59,495 nt of DNA from a virus. Below, in pieces: positions 15,906 through 24,346 of the stretch; position 1 is the first letter of the stretch, and each line of letters begins with the position of its first letter. The stretch is from positions 1-59,495 of the IMG/VR virus record IMGVR_UViG_3300002514_000031; one strand, written 5' to 3'. Made by a program: the position numbers and the translations under genes. Under the pieces are notes generated by a model, which did no database searches, was not told the DNA's origin, and saw only the letters and a list, made by a program, of their open reading frames with translations.

Positions 15906-17399
15906 ATGATACCGAATGAACTACAATTGTATTATTCTTCCTCTGAGGTGGCCTCGGATGGTGGATCTTTGCCCCAAAAGACGGTGACAGATGATGCCGC
16001 CAATCGGTATACTATTGATTGGTCAGACGCCAGCGGTATTGATTGGAGTTATGCGGTTGGATGGTTCGATAATGATACAACCACGGTGGCTCTCCGAGGC
16101 GTGCTGTTTTCGGTGTGGAGTGCTACGGGATCCGCTATCACGTTGGCAACGCAACTTCCCACCGAACCGCAAACGGGAGACACCTTCAGATTGGCTCAGG
16201 GTCTCAGCTTCCAATCATCAATGAAGATACCTATCAATGCAGTGAACGCTTCCGCTCCTGAATTGGCTACGGTAGAGTTGGTTTTCCTTTCGGGCGTTAC
16301 AATAAAGCAATGCCGATCCGATGCGGATCTGTACGTGCGCTACGATGCTGATGATGAAACAATCACGATCTCATTGGATAATGAGACTTGGAATTGTTCT
16401 TCAGCGTTGGATGTCTCTTCGGCAGTCACAGATGGATACGTTCAAACAACTACAGGAGAATGGTTGAGCATTGACGTAGATGACACGGCACTGCCCGCCA
16501 CTTCAACAACTCAGCGGATCCTTGTTTCAGAAATTCATAATGCGATCTTGCCTGTGGTGTGGGTTGAAAGTGAAAGTTTCGATCTGGTGCTTCATCATTT
16601 TGCCGTGATGGAAAATGAAAGCAGCGGAACCGAGGACATCACAGCCTTCGCAAACGAGATCGCATCCACTACGCTTGCCGCTCAATATAATGATGGTGAT
16701 GAATATATTGATCTCACGGACGGTGAAGGATTTCCTGGCAGAGACTTTTGGCTTCATCTGGATGAGTCCATAGATGACATTCGATACGTGACTCAGCGAG
16801 CAGGGAACAGATGCTATTTGGCGGATACGAGTGATTGGATGATTGTTCCTTTCAATCAGGGCACAACAGAACCTCCCACAGGACAAAGAGTGGAAGATTT
16901 AACAACACAAACAGCGGGGATGCTTAGAGCCGTTTATGTTACAAGTGGTTCATGGGCGTTGAATGATGCAGCGGGTTTCTTGTGGGTCTCTGACTATGAA
17001 GGTGCTTCTCCTTGGAACACGGGGGAGTTCGTTGAGGAGTCACCGCAGCCTGGAGATGTATACTGCGAGACTGATGGGACTCCTTATTTTGGCATCAGAG
17101 AAAAGGCACGCCAACCCATCTGGTATTCGGGAGACACTGTTCAGAACTATCCTGATTTTGATTTGGCTTTGATCGCTCCTGAAAGTTCTTCGGAGTACAC
17201 TTCCATTGAGCATCCGCAAGACACAATTCCAACTTCTTTTTCGCCGTGGTTTGAAGGAGCGGTATACTGGGAAAAAGAAATTGATGATTCATCTTTCTCC
17301 AGCGAACAGATTGCCTTGGTCTTTCGCAGGATCCTATTGGAAGGTATTCAAGGCAATCTACAAATAGAACAAAATCTCTTTTTCGATTGGGAGACATAA
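15906..17399 (+). CDS. Large tail/baseplate or fibre protein
   Basis: A 497-residue protein rich in Thr, Ser, Asp and Trp with many predicted beta strands, following the XhlA-like gene by one base. The length, composition and position fit a baseplate or tail-fibre protein. I see no enzymatic motif. The next gene starts one base after its stop. Confidence 0.55.
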   Translation: MIPNELQLYYSSSEVASDGGSLPQKTVTDDAANRYTIDWSDASGIDWSYAVGWFDNDTTTVALRGVLFSVWSATGSAITLATQLPTEPQTGDTFRLAQGLSFQSSMKIPINAVNASAPELATVELVFLSGVTIKQCRSDADLYVRYDADDETITISLDNETWNCSSALDVSSAVTDGYVQTTTGEWLSIDVDDTALPATSTTQRILVSEIHNAILPVVWVESESFDLVLHHFAVMENESSGTEDITAFANEIASTTLAAQYNDGDEYIDLTDGEGFPGRDFWLHLDESIDDIRYVTQRAGNRCYLADTSDWMIVPFNQGTTEPPTGQRVEDLTTQTAGMLRAVYVTSGSWALNDAAGFLWVSDYEGASPWNTGEFVEESPQPGDVYCETDGTPYFGIREKARQPIWYSGDTVQNYPDFDLALIAPESSSEYTSIEHPQDTIPTSFSPWFEGAVYWEKEIDDSSFSSEQIALVFRRILLEGIQGNLQIEQNLFFDWET

Positions 17400-17400
17400 A

Positions 17401-18117
17401 ATGAAATTTGATGAAAAAACAGCACAGATGATTTTAACGGCAGATGAGAGTTCTGATACAACTTGCTTCCCGTTATTTGTCACTGCTGCAACAGGGGGAG
17501 TAGCACCAAAGACTGGCTCAAACCTAACCTTCAATTCTGCTACTGGTGTCTTAGGTGCGGAAAGCCTTACTCTGGAGAATTCATCTGGAACTGATGCCAG
17601 TATCACTATGGATGGCACGGGTGCTTATACAGGAGTATTCAGGTGGGAATCCGATAACAACCGATTTGTTTTTCAAAACATTTTCAAATTGACTTCGGGA
17701 AAACAGATTCATTTCGGATTCACCACCAATAACATCAGCGGTTCAGCGGATGGTGTTCTGGATATCAATGCGACCAATCGAATACAAACAACGGGCGGGT
17801 TGATAAATACGCCTGATGCGATAACAGCAACAGATGCGGGGGTTGCAGCATCATTGACTACATTGAATACCGAAGTAACAACCAATGGTGATAGCGACCT
17901 TGATAATGTCACGCTGGCCAACGGTACTTCGGGGCAAATTAAGCATATTTATTGCGTAGTGGAGGGCAACGCAGCGGACACTTGGAAAATAACACCCGCT
18001 ACAATGTGTGGTGGAACTCAGATTACTTTTTCGGGTGTCGGCGAAGGTTGCACGATGGTTTATGCTGATAATGAGGGCTGGGTTGTAGTAGCTAATAATG
18101 GTGGCACAATTTCATAA
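17401..18117 (+). CDS. Tail fibre-like protein
   Basis: A 238-residue, Gly/Thr/Asn-rich beta protein. The middle (FQNIFKLTSGKQIHFGF, TTGGLINTPDAITATDAGVA) has the repetitive, low-charge character of fibre shafts, and the end has a compact domain around CTMVYADNEGWVVVANNGG, seen at the tips of many phage fibres. Probably receptor-binding or fibre shaft. Confidence 0.6.
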   Translation: MKFDEKTAQMILTADESSDTTCFPLFVTAATGGVAPKTGSNLTFNSATGVLGAESLTLENSSGTDASITMDGTGAYTGVFRWESDNNRFVFQNIFKLTSGKQIHFGFTTNNISGSADGVLDINATNRIQTTGGLINTPDAITATDAGVAASLTTLNTEVTTNGDSDLDNVTLANGTSGQIKHIYCVVEGNAADTWKITPATMCGGTQITFSGVGEGCTMVYADNEGWVVVANNGGTIS

Positions 18118-18132
18118 GGAAAGGAAATAAAA

Positions 18133-18348
18133 ATGCCAGAGCTTAAATTTACGATCAAGAACGCATCGTGGGTAACGCGGATTCAAAATGCTTATAAGCA
18201 AGCATTCCCGAAGCCTGATGGTGTAACGGATGTCCAGTGGACAAAGCGAATGATTGCCCAACAGGTCAGGCAGTTTGTTCACCAACAAGAATGGGAAGCT
18301 GCTGAGAATGCGATCAGCGTGGATGTGCCCGATGATGTTATGTTATAG
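18133..18348 (+). CDS. Small hypothetical tail-operon protein (71 aa)
   Basis: AAGGAAAGGAAATAAAA precedes the ATG. Helical with a QWTKRMIAQQVRQFVHQQEWE segment. This type of small protein commonly follows fibre genes in phages; I do not know its function. Confidence 0.6.
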   Translation: MPELKFTIKNASWVTRIQNAYKQAFPKPDGVTDVQWTKRMIAQQVRQFVHQQEWEAAENAISVDVPDDVML

Positions 18349-18377
18349 TATAGGAATGATTCATTGAGGAGACCAAA

Positions 18378-18623
18378 ATGAACGAATTACAAATGATGGT
18401 GGTGGTGCCGAACGGACAGCAGGCTCAGTTACTTATGGCCTTGTGTAAGGCTGCATTGTCTTCGGGAGATTTGAACATGGCTGATCTTGCAGTCACGGTG
18501 TCTAAATCTATCCACGTGAACGATGACGTGATAGGATTGGTGTTCCCAGTTCCAACTCCCGAGGAGCCAGAGGATGTACCCGTAGACAACAGAGAACCGC
18601 CTGTGTTTGAGGAAGAAGGATAA
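18378..18623 (+). CDS. Small hypothetical tail-operon protein (81 aa)
   Basis: GAGGAGACCAAA precedes the ATG. Amphipathic N-terminal half (LMALCKAALSSGDL) and an acidic Pro-rich tail. No family recognised. Confidence 0.55.
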   Translation: MNELQMMVVVPNGQQAQLLMALCKAALSSGDLNMADLAVTVSKSIHVNDDVIGLVFPVPTPEEPEDVPVDNREPPVFEEEG

Positions 18624-18627
18624 CAAT

Positions 18628-19224
18628 ATGGCAAATGAGATTCAATACCGACATACGACGACTGGAGCGGATACGATTTATGCTGTGGTACGAAAAGCAG
18701 TGACGAATCAGTATTGGGATACCACAGGTTCACCTGCTTTTGAGACACTTGTTCCAGCGAGTTGGACAGATTATGACATTGCTATGTCGGAGACTCCTGC
18801 TAGTGGCTACACTTACACAGGAGCTTTTCCAGCAGGCATAACAGCAGGTAGATACAATGTAGACATCTATCTTCGAGCAGGCGGTTCTCCAGCTATCACT
18901 GACACGCTTCTTGCTACGGGTGTTATGGATTGGGACGGAGCCGCTGAAATTCTTCCGTCCACAATAGATGCTACGGCAGATGCGATCTTAGTAGACACCA
19001 ACGAGCTTCAAGCCCAATTTGATGATGTGGATTCGACTGGAACCGAAGTCATTACAGCTGCTAAGGCCATGGAAATTTGCTTAGCAATTCTTGGAGGCAA
19101 CGCCACCTTCAACACCAACACTCGAGTCTGGACGATCTATGGCCGTGATGGTTCTACTTCCCTGTGGACGGTGACAGAATCCAATACTGTAAATGGAACC
19201 CGAACTGCTAGCACGAAAGTGTAG
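18628..19224 (+). CDS. Putative tail/fibre protein
   Basis: The ATG at 18628 is preferred because GAAGAAGGA lies 7 bases upstream; the in-frame extension to 18607 overlaps the previous gene. The 198 residues have an N-terminal beta domain (ADTIYAVVRKAVTNQYWDT, GYTYTGAFPAGITAGRYNV) and a Thr-rich end. The pattern resembles fibre-associated proteins of uncultured phages. Structural role inferred. Confidence 0.55.
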   Translation: MANEIQYRHTTTGADTIYAVVRKAVTNQYWDTTGSPAFETLVPASWTDYDIAMSETPASGYTYTGAFPAGITAGRYNVDIYLRAGGSPAITDTLLATGVMDWDGAAEILPSTIDATADAILVDTNELQAQFDDVDSTGTEVITAAKAMEICLAILGGNATFNTNTRVWTIYGRDGSTSLWTVTESNTVNGTRTASTKV

Positions 19225-19231
19225 GTGAAAC

Positions 19232-19924
19232 ATGTGGCCTTCTTATCACTGGCCGTCATATCATTGGCCTGAAAGACATTGGCCATTAGTTCCTAATCAC
19301 GTGGAACAGGTAGCCAGATCCCTGCGCACACGCAGACTCCTCGATGAGAGGTGGCACGTGGTGCTAGTTGATGCGACTGGCGTGCGAAGGGGATTGGGCT
19401 GGATGGACGTGCCTACCACCGCCGCAGGAACCATTACCGTGCCTGCGTGGATTCCTGACGGACTGTATGATGTAGAGATCGAAACCTATGGAATGGCATG
19501 GAGCGGTTTGATTCAGAAAAACATCGGATCTATTTTGATTGACAGTGGCGCTTCCGAACGAGCGGAGGAAGGATTGCCGCTGCTTAGCAATTTGAGATAC
19601 GATTGGAATGAAGGTTACATTCGCTTGCGTTGGGATGGTGAGGTTGCTCCTGAGGATTCTGGATTGGTCTCCACTGGAATCTGGCTGGATAATGGAGTTC
19701 CGAATTTCGGGACGGATCCCACCTACACCATCCCACTTTTTTCCAATTTCACCACTCATCAATATATCCTGTTTGAAAATCAAACCTATACGCACGCAGG
19801 GGTCGCAGCCATTCGGGATTCGGATACAGGCGATGGGGCTTGGATCCTCCTGCCGACATTAGCAGAGGATGATGCTGGTGCGGTGACGGTAGTGAATCCG
19901 TCAACGGTGATCGTGGAAGGTTGA
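19232..19924 (+). CDS. Tail protein with WPSYH repeats
   Basis: AGGTGAAAC precedes the ATG. The first 19 residues repeat a W-P-x-x-H unit four times (WPSYH, WPSYH, WPERH, WPLVP), a variant of the aromatic YWPxxYWP repeat found at the start of some phage tail proteins. A beta-rich domain follows. It is the last rightward gene and its stop abuts the stop of the convergent SbcC gene with no spacing. Confidence 0.6.
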   Translation: MWPSYHWPSYHWPERHWPLVPNHVEQVARSLRTRRLLDERWHVVLVDATGVRRGLGWMDVPTTAAGTITVPAWIPDGLYDVEIETYGMAWSGLIQKNIGSILIDSGASERAEEGLPLLSNLRYDWNEGYIRLRWDGEVAPEDSGLVSTGIWLDNGVPNFGTDPTYTIPLFSNFTTHQYILFENQTYTHAGVAAIRDSDTGDGAWILLPTLAEDDAGAVTVVNPSTVIVEG

Positions 19925-20506
19925 TTATAATCCGATCACTTCCCCAGTTTCCAGCTCTTCGATGTTGGTGACCATAATGAATTGAACGCCCATTTCTTTT
20001 GACAAGGCTTCCATCATCTCCTTCACCTTTCCTCGGTAGTGAGCGGAAGGAGATTTGAAAGGTTCATCCATCACCAGCACTCTTCGGCACAAAGGACGTT
20101 TGAGCATCATACAGGTCAGACGAAGGGCAAGAGCAGCCACATCCACGCATCCACCTCCCGAGGCCGTCAGCGGATCCACTTGCTTTCCGTCACGCTCAAA
20201 AACCAGTTGAGCTTCGGTGCGTCCTCGCTTCCGTTCAAATAGGATCCTGAACTCATACGGTTCCTCAAACACCGAGGACAAACATCTGCTCACCACACCA
20301 GCGATTCGGGCGTGAACTTTCTGTTGGATGCTTTGAGATATGTTTTGAACTATTTCACGAGCCTCTTCCAGCGTTTCCTTTTCGTGGAGCACGTGATCTC
20401 GAGCGTCACGAGCGTCAGCCACGAGTTTTCGAGAGGCTTCATATTCAGCGGAGAGCTGAGTGACTTTATCATTCCACTGGGATAGCTGACTGGGGATCTC
20501 AGGCAT
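19925..20506 (-). CDS. SbcC/gp46-like ATPase, C-terminal half
   Basis: GGAGGAG lies before the ATG at 20506. The 193 residues hold only the second half of a Rad50-type ATPase: an N-terminal coiled coil, ABC signature SGGG (about 116-119), Walker B VLVMDEP (143-149) and the following MVTNIEEL loop. Walker A is on a separate protein encoded at 21652-22656. Together with SbcD it should form a DNA-end-processing nuclease for recombination-dependent replication. It overlaps the coiled-coil gene by 8 bases. Confidence 0.85.
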   Translation of the reverse strand: MPEIPSQLSQWNDKVTQLSAEYEASRKLVADARDARDHVLHEKETLEEAREIVQNISQSIQQKVHARIAGVVSRCLSSVFEEPYEFRILFERKRGRTEAQLVFERDGKQVDPLTASGGGCVDVAALALRLTCMMLKRPLCRRVLVMDEPFKSPSAHYRGKVKEMMEALSKEMGVQFIMVTNIEELETGEVIGL

Positions 20507-20750
20507 GTAAGATCTCCTCCCATTCGTTCTCGAAAGTCTCCAAAGCGTCATTGAATTCTTTTTGGGCTTGTGCGGTTTCCTTTTCCATCTGGCGTAGTTT
20601 GGTCTTGGCTTCTTTCAAAGTCGCACATCCCGTAGTTTCTTTCAGTTGCTTGAGAAGGAGATCCAGCTGGCCTTTGGCTTGGTCTTTGTTTCGGGTGAGA
20701 TCTTCTATTTGTTGCTTGAGTTCTTCGTATCTTTCGACTGCGGTTGTCAT
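20499..20750 (-). CDS. Small coiled-coil protein within the SbcCD operon
   Basis: Starts by ATGA overlap with SbcD. The 83 residues are almost entirely heptad-like (EELKQQIEDLTRNKDQ) with one internal TGCATL turn. Its place between SbcD and the C-terminal ATPase half suggests that it supplies part of the coiled-coil arm missing from the split ATPase. This is inference; no homologue recognised. Confidence 0.65.
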   Translation of the reverse strand: MTTAVERYEELKQQIEDLTRNKDQAKGQLDLLLKQLKETTGCATLKEAKTKLRQMEKETAQAQKEFNDALETFENEWEEILHA

Positions 20751-21664
20751 TTGGTTTTCTCCATCGCTTCGTATAGTTTTGCTTGTGTTTCTTTGCTGGG
20801 TTTCTTTTTGTCGATGTAACGCTGAACAGCTGCTCGGAAGTCCAGCGGATTTCTCACGAGTCCATCAAGAGCTTCCATGAACTCTGTCACGTCCAGTTCG
20901 GAAGTTTTAGGCTCCTCCACTCCTCGTTCCAGAACGTCTTTGGATGTATCGAGGAGATGTGTATGAATAGATCCGTTGTCCATTATCAATCCCACTTGCG
21001 GAGTGTAGTCAGCTTCGTCCGTTTTTCTTCGCATCAGGGTTCCGCAATTGAATACGGTTGTTGTCTTTTTGTCTTCTCGCAAAGTGTATTGAAATCCTTT
21101 ATGATTATCACCGAAGATGACAACGTCAAATTGCTTCAACCATTTTCGTTTGTTGGTGAGTCGCTGTTCTTTCGGTGCGTTGGGATAGCTGTGCCCTTGA
21201 ATCCAGCAATACTCGTGAACGAGCGCAATGTTGATTTTCTCGGAGCGCATGTTTTTTATTTTTTGTACTGGAACGCCCCACGGAAATCCGTACACATCCA
21301 TCTTTGCATAACAGGTTCTTTGAAGTGGCATTAAGTCTCTGATGGTTTGTGCTAAGAACAAAGATGCGTATGCACTTTTGTAAATGGAAGTGTAGTTGTG
21401 CTGAGGAAGATCATGTTGGCCTGGCACCGCCACCACTCTGGGCAGATGGGCCATTGCCCAATTGATAAGTTCTGGCGGCGAGTTCCACCGATCCAATACA
21501 TCACCAGCACAGATGATAGGTGCCTCGTGTTTGCGGGCGAGTTCACGAAGTTCATCCAGCGGTCGTTGCATCGCTTTCAACCAGTTGGGTTCTTTCGCAC
21601 GGCATCGAGGAGGGTTGAGTTGTAGATGAATATCTGCGCAGGCAATTGCTATCACTTTCCGCAT
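20747..21664 (-). CDS. SbcD/Mre11-like (gp47) nuclease
   Basis: The ATG at 21664 follows AAAGG by 8 bases. The 305 residues show the calcineurin-like phosphoesterase motifs in order: CADIHL (D11, H13), GDVLD (54-58), GQHD (82-85), later ALVHEY and GDNHK. These are the two-metal nuclease residues of SbcD/Mre11/gp47. It works with the split SbcC ATPase on DNA ends. Its start overlaps the zinc-hook codons of the upstream gene by 13 bases. Confidence 0.9.
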   Translation of the reverse strand: MRKVIAIACADIHLQLNPPRCRAKEPNWLKAMQRPLDELRELARKHEAPIICAGDVLDRWNSPPELINWAMAHLPRVVAVPGQHDLPQHNYTSIYKSAYASLFLAQTIRDLMPLQRTCYAKMDVYGFPWGVPVQKIKNMRSEKINIALVHEYCWIQGHSYPNAPKEQRLTNKRKWLKQFDVVIFGDNHKGFQYTLREDKKTTTVFNCGTLMRRKTDEADYTPQVGLIMDNGSIHTHLLDTSKDVLERGVEEPKTSELDVTEFMEALDGLVRNPLDFRAAVQRYIDKKKPSKETQAKLYEAMEKTK

Positions 21665-22656
21665 AGTGGACACCTTTTGAATTTGGTTTTCATTTTCTCT
21701 TTTTCTTCTTTTAGCAGATCCGTGTTCAGATCATAATCGGTTCGCACACGTTGAGTACGGGCGATTATGATCTGAAGATCCTTCTTTTGTTTTTCTCGTC
21801 TGTTCCAGCGGGAGAACCGAACGGTGAGAGCTTTGACGGGCGGGATCTTCACCGCTGCTTTCTTCTCCGCTTCTTCCACGGATCCGATGAGATCCCGAAG
21901 AGCGGAAACCTTCCGCTCCAATCCAGCAGCTTTCCGTCCTGCCGTAACGCAGATGCCCGCTCCTCGCACCACTTTTGCCGCTGTTTTGTACCTCTCGGTG
22001 ATAGCTTCTACCTCTGACACCTGTTTTTGGCTTAGATCAAGGATTTGGCGGTGTTTCTGGTGTATAGCGGAGAGCTTGCGGACATTGTCCAGATCCTTCT
22101 TCAATCTGGGGATGTGGCGAAGGTTCTTGCGATTACTTCGGGCGGCAATCAACGCCTCCTCTCGATCATCAACCAACACCTGCGTCTTGCGGATCTCGGA
22201 AGCCAGATTGCTCATCGTAGAATCCATCAGCTCCAAGTCCACGATCTTGTTCAGACTTCGGCTGACTTCTCCCGCCGATAAGCTGAACCAAAAAGGAGAA
22301 TCAAATTGGCCTTGGAAATTCAGATCACTTATTGATAAGAAGTTGGCGATGGGTTGGGGTACATCTCTGCCGAAGGCTTTGTACAGCTGGTCTCCCATTC
22401 GGTAGGTGTTGGTGTTCCCTTCCCACCGCCTTTCAATTTCCACACCATCCACGGTCAGCGTGACGGATACTTTTTTGCTGTTCCAGTTCAGGAACTCGTT
22501 TCCAGCAGGTCGATTCAGGCACACCCATTCAATCGCACGGCGGATAGCGGATTTGCCCGCATCGCTTTTGCCTACGATGGTGGTGATGTTTTCGGTGAAA
22601 TCCAAATACAATCGTTTGTGTGCTTGGAATCCTTCGATGTCTATGATTTCAATCAT
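21652..22656 (-). CDS. SbcC/gp46-like ATPase, N-terminal half ending at a zinc hook
   Basis: A 334-residue protein with Walker A GKSDAGKS (29-36), a Q-loop-like region around FQGQFDSPFWFSLSAGE, a long coiled coil, and at its very end the CxxC hook CPLCGK followed directly by the stop. In Rad50/SbcC this hook lies at the middle of a single chain, so here the protein stops at the natural hinge. It should dimerise through zinc and pair with the separate C-terminal half. ATGA overlap with the gene before it. Confidence 0.88.
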   Translation of the reverse strand: MIEIIDIEGFQAHKRLYLDFTENITTIVGKSDAGKSAIRRAIEWVCLNRPAGNEFLNWNSKKVSVTLTVDGVEIERRWEGNTNTYRMGDQLYKAFGRDVPQPIANFLSISDLNFQGQFDSPFWFSLSAGEVSRSLNKIVDLELMDSTMSNLASEIRKTQVLVDDREEALIAARSNRKNLRHIPRLKKDLDNVRKLSAIHQKHRQILDLSQKQVSEVEAITERYKTAAKVVRGAGICVTAGRKAAGLERKVSALRDLIGSVEEAEKKAAVKIPPVKALTVRFSRWNRREKQKKDLQIIIARTQRVRTDYDLNTDLLKEEKEKMKTKFKRCPLCGK

Positions 22657-22868
22657 GAAAAAAGACTTTCTTGGAACATCGGTTTCACCACGAGAAATTT
22701 TGGTGAGTGGTGGTTCTTCGGTTTGTACTTCGGGTTGGGTGTATATGAATGATTGGTTCCCAATCGTTTGATTGCTTTTTGTGCGTACACAGCTTTGGTA
22801 TATTTGGCAATGATCTCATAGGGGATCCCGTTCACGATTACTTTTTCAACTTTCTTCTTCTTGGTCAT
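22653..22868 (-). CDS. Small basic hypothetical protein (71 aa)
   Basis: AGGAGGAAGTA precedes the ATG. Basic, Lys/Tyr-rich (KKKKVEKVIVNGIPYEII). Overlaps both neighbours (23 and 4 bases) and is translated between the nuclease and the SbcC half. No family recognised. Confidence 0.65.
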   Translation of the reverse strand: MTKKKKVEKVIVNGIPYEIIAKYTKAVYAQKAIKRLGTNHSYTPNPKYKPKNHHSPKFLVVKPMFQESLFS

Positions 22869-23439
22869 TACTTCCTCCTGATAATTCCCTGATCACTCTG
22901 GCCACGTCTTTCGGTGTTACCATTAGAAAAAAGTCTGTTAGTTGTATTTGTAGGATCCGTCCGTGGATGGCTTTTGTTTTTATAATGAGAGAGGGTTCGT
23001 TCATTCTCATTTTATTGTTCAATCCTTGAGCCATTCTAAAAGGAAGGAGGATGGTGCTTTCTCTTTGATCCCTTTGGTGAATGACCATCCAGCTTATGGC
23101 AAGTGCTTCATCTCGGGATCGTATGGCTTGTTTCATAAAAGAGACCAATTCGGGTTCTTTCATTCGTTCTTTTTTGTCCACGATGTTACTGGCGAGTGCG
23201 GCTGGATAACCTCGCTTGAGTTCGATGGCAAAGAGATCTATCAGCGGTTGTCCAATCGGATCCGTGGCTTGAACATCTCCGTGATTTCCAAAGGTGCGTT
23301 TGTTCTTTTTACTGCGCACGGTGGCTCTGGCTCCGCTTCCCGCCGTTCTCCAAAACACGTCATCCCTTTGACCGTGTGTCCACCACAAACTTAGTTCCTT
23401 GCAAATTTTTCTCTCATATGGGGTTCCTTTGTTCGCCAT
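22846..23439 (-). CDS. PDDEXK-type nuclease / Holliday-junction-resolvase-like
   Basis: The ATG at 23439 with AGGAG upstream is preferred over the TTG at 23466. The 197 residues contain YERKICKELSLWW near the N-terminus, then HGDVQATDPIGQPL and FAIELKRGY: an acidic residue followed by E-x-K, as in PDDEXK nucleases and archaeal-type resolvases. It leads the SbcCD operon, so a role in resolving recombination intermediates is plausible. Confidence 0.6.
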   Translation of the reverse strand: MANKGTPYERKICKELSLWWTHGQRDDVFWRTAGSGARATVRSKKNKRTFGNHGDVQATDPIGQPLIDLFAIELKRGYPAALASNIVDKKERMKEPELVSFMKQAIRSRDEALAISWMVIHQRDQRESTILLPFRMAQGLNNKMRMNEPSLIIKTKAIHGRILQIQLTDFFLMVTPKDVARVIRELSGGSNDQEEES

Positions 23440-23440
23440 G

Positions 23441-24319
23441 CTAGCATACTCCTGTGTACGGGCCAATTTTCAATAGTGTAACCATTCCGAGGTTGCGCAC
23501 GCCTTCCCGCCATTGTCTTTCGTTGGGAAGGGATTTGTGCGGATTGGGCTCAGGCGTTTCATGCCAAGGGAGCGTGACCAATTTCAAATTGCGTTTGTGA
23601 ATTGCTTTGCTTCCTCGGGAGTTGATGGCGATGGCTTTTTTGCTTTCGGGTTTCAATTTGTTTCGTAGAAATTGAATGGCTGTTTTTTCTCCAATCCCTT
23701 GAACGCCTCGGACGTTGTCGCTGATACATCCAGCGTATGCTTTGACGTCAGCCCATCGAGAAGGAAGGATCTTGTAGTCATTTACGAAAGAATGATATGT
23801 GGTTTCCTTTCGGGTTCGAGGATCGTACATAGAAACCTTCTCGGTCAGGCACTGAAACATATCGTGATCAGCAGTTACAATCACGCAAGAATCTTTTGGG
23901 TGTTTCTCGGAAATCTCCAACGCAGCCTTCGCAATCCAATCATCACTTTCGATCCGAGGACTCATCAACACATTCCCATATCCCATCGAAGGCAGAATGT
24001 GTACCCGAAGATCTCGTGTGCTCTTTCTGAATCGGCGTGCTTCCTTCTTCGCCACACCCAACTCTTCTTCTGAAAGGTTCTTCGGAGTTTCTTGGCGTTG
24101 GGCTTTGTACGGCGTGTAATGATCTCTTCGGATACTCACGCCCATGTCCCAGCAGAACACGGGGTACAAAGCGTCAAATTGTTTTTGGATTGAGAGAACC
24201 TCGCTCAAAAAACCATACGCAATTTCGGTAGGTTGTCCGTTGTGCGAAAGTTCATCCATAGTATATCGTGCCCTGTGACAAAGATAATTACAATCAATCA
24301 ACAACCAAGTATCACCCAT
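23441..24319 (-). CDS. 5'-3' exonuclease (FEN/RNase H-like)
   Basis: AAAGGAAATTTGTC precedes the ATG. The 292 residues match the FEN family: LLIDCNYL at the N-terminus, the ESDDWIAKAA acidic pair, VIVTADHDMFQ, and the helix-hairpin-helix VRGVQGIGEKTA. It should remove RNA primers and flaps, as Pol I's small domain or T4 RNase H does. The phage polymerase lacks this domain, so the gene completes the set. Confidence 0.88.
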   Translation of the reverse strand: MGDTWLLIDCNYLCHRARYTMDELSHNGQPTEIAYGFLSEVLSIQKQFDALYPVFCWDMGVSIRRDHYTPYKAQRQETPKNLSEEELGVAKKEARRFRKSTRDLRVHILPSMGYGNVLMSPRIESDDWIAKAALEISEKHPKDSCVIVTADHDMFQCLTEKVSMYDPRTRKETTYHSFVNDYKILPSRWADVKAYAGCISDNVRGVQGIGEKTAIQFLRNKLKPESKKAIAINSRGSKAIHKRNLKLVTLPWHETPEPNPHKSLPNERQWREGVRNLGMVTLLKIGPYTGVC

Positions 24320-24346
24320 GACAAATTTCCTTTCATCCTTGATTGG

